DNA from: a candidate division WS6 bacterium GW2011_GWF2_39_15
Lineage (GTDB): Bacteria > Patescibacteriota > Dojkabacteria > SC72
DNA length: 49,540 nucleotides
NCBI GenBank assembly: GCA_000993565.1
Contig: LBWK01000001.1
Location: 148,869-198,408, forward strand
Direction: 5' to 3'
Part shown: piece after piece, positions 8,783 to 17,214 of the stretch
Numbering within the stretch: position 1 is the first letter of the stretch
How the letters are laid out: each line of letters starts with the position of its first letter
Notes under the pieces: model-generated
What the model was told of the DNA's origin: nothing
What the model saw: only the letters and a program-made list of their open reading frames with translations
Database searches by the model: none
Translations under genes and position numbers: made by a program

Positions 8783-9640
8783 ATGAAAAAGAAACCTGTC
8801 TTCAAATTGTCCAACCTCCTCATTCTTTTAACAGTGCTTACTTTTTTCAGCTCGATTTTCCTTTTTCTCTATACTCCTCATCAGATTAACGTGGAGAATA
8901 TTCCCGTGCCCTATGAGATCGTACCTGAAAATCCGTTATCAGAACAACTCGTATTAGGGGCTTCGCTAAAGGGATACGTTAAAGTTCCCGTTTTGATGTA
9001 TCACAATATAGCACCTATCCCCGGTGGGGGTTCAGCAAGTTACAGAGGACTCTTTGTTTCCCCTTACATGTTTGAACAGCAGATGAAATACCTGAGAGAC
9101 AACGGTTATAAAGCATTAACCACACAGGAATTCTTCGATATCCTAAAAAGCGGCGTGACCCCGAGGCAGAAGTCTGTCCTAATTACATTTGATGACGGAA
9201 GCAGAGGGCAGTACAAATATGCATATCCGATTTTAAAGAAATATAAACTCAAAGGAGTCTTTTACATAATCACGGACAAATCACCTATCAAAATGAATGA
9301 GGTCAGAGCAATGGCTAGAGGAGGAATGATTATAGATTCACACACATCTTCACACCCTGACTTAAGAAAGGTTCCTGCTAACAAAAATCTGCGCTATCAG
9401 ATTACAACAAGCAAGAAAACACTCGAACATCTTACCAAACAAAAAGTTGTCTCAATAGCTTATCCGGGATGTGTTGCAGATTCAAGAACCTTTAAGATCG
9501 CTAGTGCAGGTGGATATCTTCTAGGATTCTCTTGCGGCAGAACTATATACCATAAGTATTCAAATAGATATTACCTCTCCAGGGTCCATGTATATAGTGA
9601 TATGGCAAGTTTCAAAAGGGCATTGACTGTCGGACTTTAA
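8783..9640 (+). CDS. Membrane-anchored polysaccharide deacetylase
   Basis: A 285-residue NodB-type deacetylase. A single membrane segment spans residues 11-30, a linker follows, and the catalytic domain begins at KVPVLMYHNI (68-77). The metal and catalytic residues are visible: TFDDGS with Asp137 and Asp138, and SHTSSHPDL with His187 and His191; the later AYPG stretch is also typical. It resembles PgaB/IcaB-like and peptidoglycan deacetylases with the LMYHxI opening. The C-terminal domain ends soon after YYLSRVHVYSD, so the protein is single-domain, in contrast with the 1154-residue enzyme nearby. Probably in one operon with the sugar dehydrogenase. Confidence 0.87.
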   Translation: MKKKPVFKLSNLLILLTVLTFFSSIFLFLYTPHQINVENIPVPYEIVPENPLSEQLVLGASLKGYVKVPVLMYHNIAPIPGGGSASYRGLFVSPYMFEQQMKYLRDNGYKALTTQEFFDILKSGVTPRQKSVLITFDDGSRGQYKYAYPILKKYKLKGVFYIITDKSPIKMNEVRAMARGGMIIDSHTSSHPDLRKVPANKNLRYQITTSKKTLEHLTKQKVVSIAYPGCVADSRTFKIASAGGYLLGFSCGRTIYHKYSNRYYLSRVHVYSDMASFKRALTVGL

Positions 9641-9643
9641 AAG

Positions 9644-10573
9644 CTACACCGCTGATTTCTCTGATATAACAAAACCTCCTAGAATTATTCCTCTCCTGCG
9701 AACCCATTTGTAATGACTTCTCAATTTGGTAAATAACGTGCTTAGTGACTTATTCACTTTACCACTAGCTTCTAATAGGTGAATCTGATTTACAACAAGC
9801 AGGGACGCTAGAACTCCAGAAAGAGTACCCATCGTAAACACTGTTTCATCAGGTTTTATTATATTTGACCCAACTAGAAAAAGTGCAATAGGAACTCCTA
9901 CAATACTAGCAAGAGCGTTGATAAATTGCTTTACTTCCAAACCTCTTGACTCCTGAACCAGGAGTAAGATCTTTGAATATTCAGCTGCAGTTAATTCATC
10001 CAATACTTTGAACTCTTCATGCTTAAAAGGAATTCTCCTTAGGAGATCCGGTGAGGCCATTACATCAATTGCTTTGTCTGAAATATATCCCGGTCTATGC
10101 TGTAATATTCTAAGTGCAATCCCTGCTGCCAAAGGACAAGTATTGCCTTCCCTAACTAACTGTCTGTCAATTATCATGGCAAGGTTTTCTAAAACAACTT
10201 CTTGAGATACACTTGGGGTATAGCCATTTTCCAACCTTTGTGAAATGATATCGATTAAATTATAGAGCGTGTTCAGCTTGGTGGAAAGGCGTATCGGTTC
10301 CCTGTGAGGAAGCCTCGGATTTTCATTACGACTTCGAATCATACGATTCAGTAACGACTTTTGGTCGCTCTCAACACCATCGAGGTTCAATGACCCCAGT
10401 AAAATTTCCGTAGGAATAACTAATCTTCGAGTAAGGTCGTCATCTTCTTCATCCGGGCAGATCAAAAGCATCAGCTGAGACGAGATCAAATCAATAGGCT
10501 CTTCTCCCCATCTTTCTATATATTCGAGCTGATCCAGGGTAAGATCAAATTCTGACAATGATTCATACATCAT
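9644..10573 (-). CDS. Unknown protein of a two-member paralogous family, with C-terminal membrane pair
   Basis: No known family recognised. The 309-residue protein has a charged, helix-rich N-terminal part (1-205) and two hydrophobic segments near residues 218-236 and 245-262, followed by a basic tail (KWVRRRG). It is clearly homologous to the product at 24943-25809: both carry a LNLDGVESDQKSLLNRM-like motif (LDLDSGEPDGKSLLDRL in the other), then SVSQEVVLENLAMIIDRQ and VREGNTCPLA, which align with SPSQENILKNLALVFDRQ and VRENNTCLVA. The paralogue lacks the membrane pair. The conserved Asp-Arg-Gln, Arg-Glu and Asn-Thr-Cys positions suggest a defined fold or binding site. It converges with the deacetylase gene with only 3 nt between their stops. 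Confidence 0.75.
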   Translation of the reverse strand: MMYESLSEFDLTLDQLEYIERWGEEPIDLISSQLMLLICPDEEDDDLTRRLVIPTEILLGSLNLDGVESDQKSLLNRMIRSRNENPRLPHREPIRLSTKLNTLYNLIDIISQRLENGYTPSVSQEVVLENLAMIIDRQLVREGNTCPLAAGIALRILQHRPGYISDKAIDVMASPDLLRRIPFKHEEFKVLDELTAAEYSKILLLVQESRGLEVKQFINALASIVGVPIALFLVGSNIIKPDETVFTMGTLSGVLASLLVVNQIHLLEASGKVNKSLSTLFTKLRSHYKWVRRRGIILGGFVISEKSAV

Positions 10574-10620
10574 ATACAGAATTATACTATCCCATAGTTA
10601 GTATTACAAATATCAGCTTC

Positions 10621-11091
10621 CTACATTCTTCTATGCATCCCTCTATGACCAAATCCGACAATACCTAAACTGTCTAAACTATCTCTTAATTCATCCATCT
10701 CCTCCTGAGTAACTTTAAGACCCTTCTCATTCAATTTATCCAACATATTTAATCTCATGGCCCCTTTGTAACCTTCACCAATATTATTTTTCTTAATCTC
10801 CCACATAGTTTTAACAATTGTGGCCTGCCTCTGTGTCAACTTACCATCCTTTATAGCTTGATTTACCTTTGTCATTGCTTCGGTAATCATCTCATCATGA
10901 ACTGTTATTCTTGCCTCTTCTATTGCCTTTGTGACTTTATCCTCTGAAACTCCCAGTTTATTTGCCAATGCACTAATAAAGGAGGATCTGTGCTCTGTAT
11001 TACCTGCATAGACTTTTGAGAGAGTTGACGTACTAAGAACAATAACAGCGACTGTTCCTGCAACTGTAAGATATATCATTGATTTTTTCAT
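10621..11091 (-). CDS. Secreted small protein with helical EDKVTKAIEEA domain
   Basis: A 156-residue exported protein. Residues 1-29 form a signal peptide (MKKSMIYLTVAGTVAVIVL ending at VYAG). The mature part opens with ALANKLGVSEDKVTKAI, a short helical motif seen in small secreted proteins of the YckD/DUF2680 kind, and continues with helices rich in Lys, Glu and Met. The C-terminus is GHRGMHRRM, His/Arg-rich, which may bind metal or nucleic acid. Function unknown. The upstream gene (11192-11839, same strand) encodes a lipoprotein. Confidence 0.65.
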   Translation of the reverse strand: MKKSMIYLTVAGTVAVIVLSTSTLSKVYAGNTEHRSSFISALANKLGVSEDKVTKAIEEARITVHDEMITEAMTKVNQAIKDGKLTQRQATIVKTMWEIKKNNIGEGYKGAMRLNMLDKLNEKGLKVTQEEMDELRDSLDSLGIVGFGHRGMHRRM

Positions 11092-11191
11092 AATTTAATA
11101 ATGACTCAAATTAACATTTACATGATAATTGAACGTAGGTGAAAAATAAGTGAAGATTCGGGGAAAGCTATATTGGAGCTATTTACCAAGC

Positions 11192-11839
11192 TTATGGTAG
11201 AGGACCGAACTTAATTACAACACCCAGATTACCCGCTTTTATCTTCCCTCTAACAACGGGAAACTGCCCGACACTACGATCAGTCACAAACCTTTTAACC
11301 ATTTCCCTATGCAATCTTGCAGGATCAAAACCGCATTGGGCAAAATATAGCCAGGCCAACTCTTCTGCCTCATAATTCAAATATAGACCTGTATCATACT
11401 CAAGCTGGGATAAAACCTCAGTTATATCAATCATGACTTCAAGACCTGACTCATTTTCCAAAACTATACCAAAACTTGTATTTCCACCAGTATTAAAAGC
11501 CCCTTGAAATACTGTACCTGCAGGAATAGTTATATCTGTAAACTTTGGATACAGCTGATAGGAACCGACCATATCAGTTCCAAGCAGTTCCATCCTGGAA
11601 TCTGAGGATACTGGCCTGAAAGCACCATTTCTACATACCTGTGCCTCAAGAGTTGCTTCTGACGTAGCAGTAGCTGGTTGCTCAGAGGGCTCATCAAATG
11701 TTGGGGTATATGGGAAAGTGGTTGGTTCCGTATCAGGTCTCGAATATGACGGAGTTGGACTTACGGCTCGATTTGCCGCACATGCGGTTAATACTGTCGC
11801 TAACAAAAGTGACGCTGCGGTATTTAGTTTACTACTCAT
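11192..11839 (-). CDS. Lipoprotein of unknown function
   Basis: A 215-residue protein with a clear lipoprotein signal: hydrophobic stretch then the lipobox LTAC with the acylated cysteine at residue 20. A Thr/Pro/Ser/Glu-rich linker (about 25-65) leads to a folded domain from about residue 68, which contains ITIPAGTVFQGAF and ends VVIKFGPLP. Four later cysteine or aromatic positions are scattered without a known motif. Such linker architecture is typical of surface lipoproteins in Gram-positive-like envelopes. No homologous family is recognised. Confidence 0.65.
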   Translation of the reverse strand: MSSKLNTAASLLLATVLTACAANRAVSPTPSYSRPDTEPTTFPYTPTFDEPSEQPATATSEATLEAQVCRNGAFRPVSSDSRMELLGTDMVGSYQLYPKFTDITIPAGTVFQGAFNTGGNTSFGIVLENESGLEVMIDITEVLSQLEYDTGLYLNYEAEELAWLYFAQCGFDPARLHREMVKRFVTDRSVGQFPVVRGKIKAGNLGVVIKFGPLP

Positions 11840-11940
11840 AATTGTAAATAGTATAGCAAAGCTGATATTCCAAGTCTAGAATACATAGCAGCCAAACTCT
11901 ATTCTTTTCAATACACATCTGTTATCATTCACCTTATTTA

Positions 11941-12678
11941 ATGCCAAAAAGAATGTTTCTATACATACTTATCATAACAATATTAATCAGCAGCCTCTCC
12001 TATATTGCATTGCTACTACTTAATCTCAAGAGGAATCTGCTGCATGATGTCACGGACTACCTCATTGCCCTGTCTGCAGGTACAATGATCGGGACAGCAT
12101 TCCTTCATTTAATCCCGGAATCAATTCCTCTTTTAGGAGGAGAAAACACTTTCGTTCTCATCCTGATCTCATTTCTCTTTTTCTTCATTATAGAAAAGGC
12201 TATACACTGGCACCATTCACATAATTCCAGTGAATACAAAAATACAACCGGTCACATGAATTTAATTGGGGATGCACTACATAACTTCATTGACGGGATA
12301 CTAATTGCAGGAACATTTGCTATTGATATAAGGCTGGGAGTATTAACCTCCCTCTCCGTTGCTTTACATGAACTTCCTCAGGAATTAGGAGACTATGGAG
12401 TGCTAATACATGCAGGATGGGGGAAAATAAAAGCTCTAAAAGCTAATATATTAGTATCTGTCACAATGATATTTGGAGGATTGCTCGGCTACTTTCTTTC
12501 AACACTCTTTGGTGCAATTATTCCATATCTTTCGATTATCGCAGCCGGAGGATTTATATATATATCAGCTTCAGACCTTATTCCACAACTAAAAAGTGAA
12601 AACAAAATTATAAGATCTATCTTTCATATCGGTATCTTTTCCCTTGGTATTCTGCTCACATATGCATTTCGTGATTAG
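11941..12678 (+). CDS. ZIP family divalent metal transporter
   Basis: A 245-residue membrane protein with about eight helices, expected to import zinc or iron. The transport-site motifs are present: HNFIDG in the fourth helix (His114, Asp118) and HELPQELGD in the fifth (His143, Glu144, Glu148). A His-rich cytoplasmic loop (HWHHSHNSS, about residues 90-98) is the usual metal-sensing variable loop between helices three and four. Start at the ATG at 11941, divergent from the lipoprotein gene. Metal specificity cannot be read from the sequence. Confidence 0.9.
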   Translation: MPKRMFLYILIITILISSLSYIALLLLNLKRNLLHDVTDYLIALSAGTMIGTAFLHLIPESIPLLGGENTFVLILISFLFFFIIEKAIHWHHSHNSSEYKNTTGHMNLIGDALHNFIDGILIAGTFAIDIRLGVLTSLSVALHELPQELGDYGVLIHAGWGKIKALKANILVSVTMIFGGLLGYFLSTLFGAIIPYLSIIAAGGFIYISASDLIPQLKSENKIIRSIFHIGIFSLGILLTYAFRD

Positions 12679-12853
12679 TAATAATACTGTCAACGAGACC
12701 TTTTCAGGATTTGTTTCACCTAATTAGCCCTCCAAATGAATTGTTTCATACCGTATAGGTATTCAAATCGTAGAATATGCATTCAACCTACTTGAAACTG
12801 ATCTCGGGGAGTTTGTGTTTGTTCCGTTGGTAAATGAAGACGGGTATAGATAG

Positions 12854-14059
12854 CTAATTAGTAAACCAGAGATTTCCGCCTAGATGCCATACAGATACTT
12901 GATATATACCTTTTGACCTAATAACATCAAGCTTCCTATTTAAGGATGTAGAGTCAGAAAAGGAATAACAGGTTGAACCCGACTTCCATTTCATCTCATA
13001 TGAGGCTGGATCACGTTTGGCCGATGAAAAGCCCGATAGGTTTTTAAGCTGTGAATAGGTAAGAATGGAGATATTTCCGCTATTACATACACCACTGTAG
13101 CCATAAGCAGGAATACCGATTGAGATCTTTGAAGGTACTTTGAATTTTTTCTTGGCATAATCAATAACTGATCCCAACCATTTTGTCGGTTGAATCGCAG
13201 AACCCGCACCATAATCATACTGGTAGTCATAAGCCATAATTGTATATTGATCAACCGGAAGAGAATTGAAATCTTCATACTTCAAGCGATAATGAGATTG
13301 AGTGGAACTATCCGGAATAGCTGGGAGATCGATTTGAAGTTTTTTCCCTTTTTTATGCAACTCAGTACCTAAGGATGTGATCATTTTCTTAAACCCGGTA
13401 TAATCACTCTGCGTCCATGAGCTGAATTGCTCAAAGTCTATATCCACTCCCGTCATACCATTCTTCACTATGAAACTAACTACCTGATTCACGAATGAGT
13501 TCATTAAAGCTGAATTTGAAACCATCCTGGACATTCCAGATCTTTCTCCTGATATCGTAACATACTGCTCCTTTGAGTATGCCTTGAGGATAGCTGCATT
13601 TGACGCTGAATAACCGTTACATCCATAATTTGACTCTGTTAGGGTTGAAAGATGACCACTATCAGTCAGACTTAAATACTCGACCTTTACAGTGTGAACC
13701 TTTCTAACTTTAAGCTCAGAAACTGCAGTACAGGCAGGAGGTCCTGGATATATCCAAGCTTCGATCTGCATATAATTTGTGAGTGATGTTCCGGCAATTG
13801 AACCTTGCGACCTCTCGACCGGCTGTGGAACCGGAAGTTTAGATGGCTTAGTGAGTCCGCTCCCGAAAGCATACTTAATCTCGCTATTTTCTGTATTGTA
13901 GACAACACACTTCTTCTCTTCACAGCTCAAACCTAAGTTTACAACTGCTAGAGAGCCGTTTTCCCGTATTTGAAGATACACCGCAGAAGCTAATATAACT
14001 CCGATAATTAGATTGAAAATAGCTGCTATAGATCTTTTATGGCGAATAATCTTCTCCAT
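12854..14059 (-). CDS. Glycoside hydrolase family 18-like (YaaH/chitinase type) secreted protein
   Basis: A 401-residue protein anchored or secreted by a hydrophobic segment at residues 12-27. The GH18 catalytic signature appears as MTGVDIDFEQF, with Asp206, Asp208 and the acid Glu210; the later IMAYDYQYDYG and ISIGIPAYGYSG match barrel strands of the spore-germination YaaH group. The substrate is likely peptidoglycan N-acetylglucosamine or chitin-like polymer. A disulfide-rich insert is likely, given cysteines at about residues 46, 51, 107, 156, 335 and 378. Length is normal for a single GH18 domain plus an N-terminal extension (30-110) that I do not recognise. It is divergent from the pfl operon. 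Confidence 0.85.
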   Translation of the reverse strand: MEKIIRHKRSIAAIFNLIIGVILASAVYLQIRENGSLAVVNLGLSCEEKKCVVYNTENSEIKYAFGSGLTKPSKLPVPQPVERSQGSIAGTSLTNYMQIEAWIYPGPPACTAVSELKVRKVHTVKVEYLSLTDSGHLSTLTESNYGCNGYSASNAAILKAYSKEQYVTISGERSGMSRMVSNSALMNSFVNQVVSFIVKNGMTGVDIDFEQFSSWTQSDYTGFKKMITSLGTELHKKGKKLQIDLPAIPDSSTQSHYRLKYEDFNSLPVDQYTIMAYDYQYDYGAGSAIQPTKWLGSVIDYAKKKFKVPSKISIGIPAYGYSGVCNSGNISILTYSQLKNLSGFSSAKRDPASYEMKWKSGSTCYSFSDSTSLNRKLDVIRSKGIYQVSVWHLGGNLWFTN

Positions 14060-14170
14060 TTTTATAGTTTAACAAAGATTTAAGATTAGGAATAGGATAG
14101 CACAGGCAGATCAGGGGATTATACCAGATTTCTAAGTTTTCGATCGATATTCTTGTATAGCCTTTAAGGA

Positions 14171-14196
14171 AATGATAATCTTTTCAATGATAATCT
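14171..14196 (+). promoter_or_regulatory. Direct repeat and possible extended -10 ahead of pflB
   Basis: AATGATAATCT occurs twice with a 15-nt period (14171-14181 and 14186-14196), ending 14 nt before the pflB ATG. Each copy contains TGATAAT, which resembles an extended -10. The pair may be tandem start sites or a binding site for an anaerobic regulator. No Shine-Dalgarno sequence is evident before the ATG. Confidence 0.3.
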
Positions 14197-14209
14197 AACT
14201 GCCCACCTC

Positions 14210-16459
14210 ATGAATGACCTGGCCGGTGAACTCTGGAAAAAAGAAGTAAATCTGAGTGATTTCATTACCCATAACTATTCTCCATATACCGGGGATGAAT
14301 CCTTTCTAGCACCAGTAACAGAGAGGACCAGCAGTATTCATCAAAAAGTATTAGATCTCTTTAAGCAGGAACACCAAAAAGGCGGGGTTCTGGATGTAGA
14401 TACACAAACTCCCTCATCAATTATCAGTCATACACCCGGATACATAGACAAAGCAAATGAGATCATTGTCGGTTTACAAACTGATGCACCTCTCAAAAGG
14501 AGCATTATGCCAAACGGGGGAATAAAGCTGGTAGAAAGGGCTGCAAACTCATACGGATACAAAATAGATCCGGAAATATCCAAGATATATACACGGTATC
14601 GCAAGACACATAACGACGGTGTTTTCAGTGTATATACTGAAGAATTAAGACTCCTACGGAAAAAGCATGTCCTCACAGGGCTTCCTGATAACTACAGCCG
14701 TGGGAGGATAATCGGGGACTATAGAAGGGTTGCACTCTACGGTGTGGATTTCCTGATTGCTGACCGGACAAAATATCTGCAGGATTTTACATCCGAGATG
14801 TCAGAGGAAAATATCCGATTGCGAGAAGAGATCTGGGAACAGATTAAAGCCCTTGAAGAGCTCAAACAGATGGCTTATGAATATGGATACGATATTTCAA
14901 AACCGGCTTCCGACACTAAAGAAGTTATACAATGGATATACTTCGCCTATCTGGCAGCTACCAAACAGCAAGATGGGGCTGCTATGTCTATCGGCCGACT
15001 CGATACCTTTATTGATATCTATGCCCAGAAAGACCTATCACATGGGAAATATAATGAGTCACAGATACAGGAGATGATTGACGATTTTGTCATCAAATTG
15101 AGAATGATACGATTTCTAAGGACACCTGAATATGACGAACTCTTTGCCGGTGGGCCGAACTGGGTAACTCTAACTCTCGCAGGAAGTGGTGTTGACGGCA
15201 GACCATTAGTAACCAAAACGTCCTTCAGATTCCTGCATACTTTGACTAATCTGGGACCACATCCAGAGCCTAACCTTACAGTCCTATGGAGCAAAAATCT
15301 TCCCCAGACCTGGACAGCATACTGTGCTAAACAGTCCATCAGATCCTGTGCAATACAGTACGAAAATGATGACCTAATGAAAAAGGATTTTTCAGATGAT
15401 TATGCTATAGCCTGCTGTGTGTCTGCAATGAGGGTAGGGAAGGACATGCAGCTTTTCGGTGCACGTGCCAACATCGCTAAAGCCCTTCTCCTTGCCATTA
15501 ACGGAGGTAGAGAAGAGCCTTTAGCAAGCGACGGGAGCACAGGGGGAGAAGTGGTAATTCCGGACTTAAAGCCTCTCGCAAATAGAGAATATCTGAATTT
15601 TGACGAGGTATGGAATCAATATGTAGCAGTGCTTAATTGGATCGCACAAAGATATGTAAGTACAATGAATATTATCCACTACATGCATGACAAATACCAC
15701 TACGAAAGCCTGGAAATGGCTCTGCACGATCCGCAGGTGAGAAGGTTAATAGCATTTGGTGCGGCAGGTTTATCGGTAGTTGCCGATTCACTTAGTGCAA
15801 TCAAATATGCAAAGGTAAAACCGTTATGGAATGAGAATAATGTGGCAGAAGGATACGAAATTGAAGGAAGTTTCCCTAAATTCGGCAATGATGACGAACG
15901 GGTAGATTCAATTGCCAGAGAAGTGACCAGAGAGTTCGTTAAAGCTCTGCGAAAACATGCCGCATATAGAGAGGCGGTTCATACACTCTCAATTCTCACC
16001 ATCACGTCAAATGTCGTTTATGGTCAGGCTACCGGAGCCACTCCGGACGGAAGGAAATCCGGGGAGCCTTTCGCACCTGGAGCAAATCCCATGCATGGGA
16101 GAGATTCTAAAGGTGCAATTGCCTCCCTCAACTCCGTTGCTGCAATTCATTATGAAGACTGCATGGACGGGATATCCAACACCTTTTCCATAGTTCCACA
16201 GTCACTCGGAAAGTCATTTGAAGAACAAACTAATAATCTTGTCCAGCTTCTCAACGGATACTTCATAGGCAAAGAAGCTCACCACCTAAATGTAAATGTA
16301 CTGGACAGACAGATGCTCCTAGATGCACAGCAACATCCCGAAAAATACCCTCAGCTCACAATACGGGTAAGCGGGTATGCGGTCATGTTTAATAACTTAA
16401 ACAAAGTACAACAGGACGAAGTTATATCAAGAACATTCCATTCACATATCTCAGAATAA
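14210..16459 (+). CDS. pflB: Formate C-acetyltransferase (pyruvate formate-lyase)
   Basis: Glycyl-radical enzyme that converts pyruvate and CoA to acetyl-CoA and formate. The active-site cysteine pair is in IACCVSAM (Cys402-Cys403), and [18 protein letters not shown] follows as in E. coli PflB. The radical glycine is Gly722 in RVSGYAVMF near the C-terminus, so this enzyme is intact, unlike the split NrdD in this window. Length 749 is close to the E. coli 760. The substrate-positioning stretch [11 protein letters not shown] is also present, supporting a true PFL over glycerol or choline lyases. It is followed after 2 nt by its activase and then by an acetyl-CoA synthetase, which fixes its role in acetate and formate fermentation. 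Confidence 0.97.
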   Translation: MNDLAGELWKKEVNLSDFITHNYSPYTGDESFLAPVTERTSSIHQKVLDLFKQEHQKGGVLDVDTQTPSSIISHTPGYIDKANEIIVGLQTDAPLKRSIMPNGGIKLVERAANSYGYKIDPEISKIYTRYRKTHNDGVFSVYTEELRLLRKKHVLTGLPDNYSRGRIIGDYRRVALYGVDFLIADRTKYLQDFTSEMSEENIRLREEIWEQIKALEELKQMAYEYGYDISKPASDTKEVIQWIYFAYLAATKQQDGAAMSIGRLDTFIDIYAQKDLSHGKYNESQIQEMIDDFVIKLRMIRFLRTPEYDELFAGGPNWVTLTLAGSGVDGRPLVTKTSFRFLHTLTNLGPHPEPNLTVLWSKNLPQTWTAYCAKQSIRSCAIQYENDDLMKKDFSDDYAIACCVSAMRVGKDMQLFGARANIAKALLLAINGGREEPLASDGSTGGEVVIPDLKPLANREYLNFDEVWNQYVAVLNWIAQRYVSTMNIIHYMHDKYHYESLEMALHDPQVRRLIAFGAAGLSVVADSLSAIKYAKVKPLWNENNVAEGYEIEGSFPKFGNDDERVDSIAREVTREFVKALRKHAAYREAVHTLSILTITSNVVYGQATGATPDGRKSGEPFAPGANPMHGRDSKGAIASLNSVAAIHYEDCMDGISNTFSIVPQSLGKSFEEQTNNLVQLLNGYFIGKEAHHLNVNVLDRQMLLDAQQHPEKYPQLTIRVSGYAVMFNNLNKVQQDEVISRTFHSHISE

Positions 16460-16461
16460 TT

Positions 16462-17214
16462 ATGGTCACAGGAAAAATACACTCAATTGAATCTTTCGGT
16501 ACACTAGATGGTCCCGGGGTACGCACTGTAGTTTTCATGCAGGGCTGTCCAAATCACTGTGTATACTGCCATAATGTGGATTGTGCTATTCCTAAAGGAG
16601 GGAAAGAATATACTGTACAGGATTTAACCGCTGAAGTTTTAAAAAACAAGGAATATTGGAAACCTTTTCAAGATGACACACCAAAAGGTGGCGTTACATT
16701 CAGTGGGGGAGACCCATTATACCAGCCGGACTTTCTTCTTGAATGCGTTCAGAACCTTAAAAAGGAAGGTATACATATCGTAATAGATACTTCAGCTGTA
16801 TCAGCGTTTGAAAAGATTGATTCCCTTGTGGAGTTCGTTGATCTCTGGATGATATCAATAAAACACATGGATGAAGACTCACATAAAGAATTGGTCGGTA
16901 AAGGAAATGCGGAAATACTTGAAAACATAAAAGAGCTTGACAGAAGGATAAGCAATACCGGAAAGAAGATCCGGATCAGATTTGTAATAATACCCGGCCT
17001 TACCGATTCGGAAGAGCATATTAAAAAGTTAGGAACCTACATAAAAGGCCTTAGGAACCTGGAAAGGGTAGAACTACTTCCATACAGTACAATAGGCAGA
17101 CATAAGTGGATAGAACTCTTCGGCCGTTACAGGCTTGAAGGGATTCCCGAGGCGACAAATGAAGACGTTACACGCACAAAACAGATATTAACTTCATACA
17201 CCAATAAATTCTAA
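16462..17214 (+). CDS. pflA: Pyruvate formate-lyase activating enzyme, radical SAM
   Basis: Generates the glycyl radical on PflB. The start reads GKIHSIESFGTLDGPGVR, a hallmark of PflA, followed by the CX3CX2C cluster motif CPNHCVYC with Cys29, Cys33 and Cys36. The SAM-binding SGGDPLYQ segment lies near residue 80, and FVIIPGLTDS near residue 176. At 250 residues the length matches E. coli PflA (246). It starts 2 nt after the pflB stop and its last base overlaps the acd start codon, so the three genes are translationally coupled. Confidence 0.96.
   Translation: MVTGKIHSIESFGTLDGPGVRTVVFMQGCPNHCVYCHNVDCAIPKGGKEYTVQDLTAEVLKNKEYWKPFQDDTPKGGVTFSGGDPLYQPDFLLECVQNLKKEGIHIVIDTSAVSAFEKIDSLVEFVDLWMISIKHMDEDSHKELVGKGNAEILENIKELDRRISNTGKKIRIRFVIIPGLTDSEEHIKKLGTYIKGLRNLERVELLPYSTIGRHKWIELFGRYRLEGIPEATNEDVTRTKQILTSYTNKF

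Noticed and set aside
12757-12853. Peptide-like sequence (reading IQIVEYAFNLLETDLGEF in the plus strand) after the ZIP gene
   Set aside because: Only about 33 codons, no start codon in frame and an upstream TGA; could be a gene remnant but no family match is recognisable.
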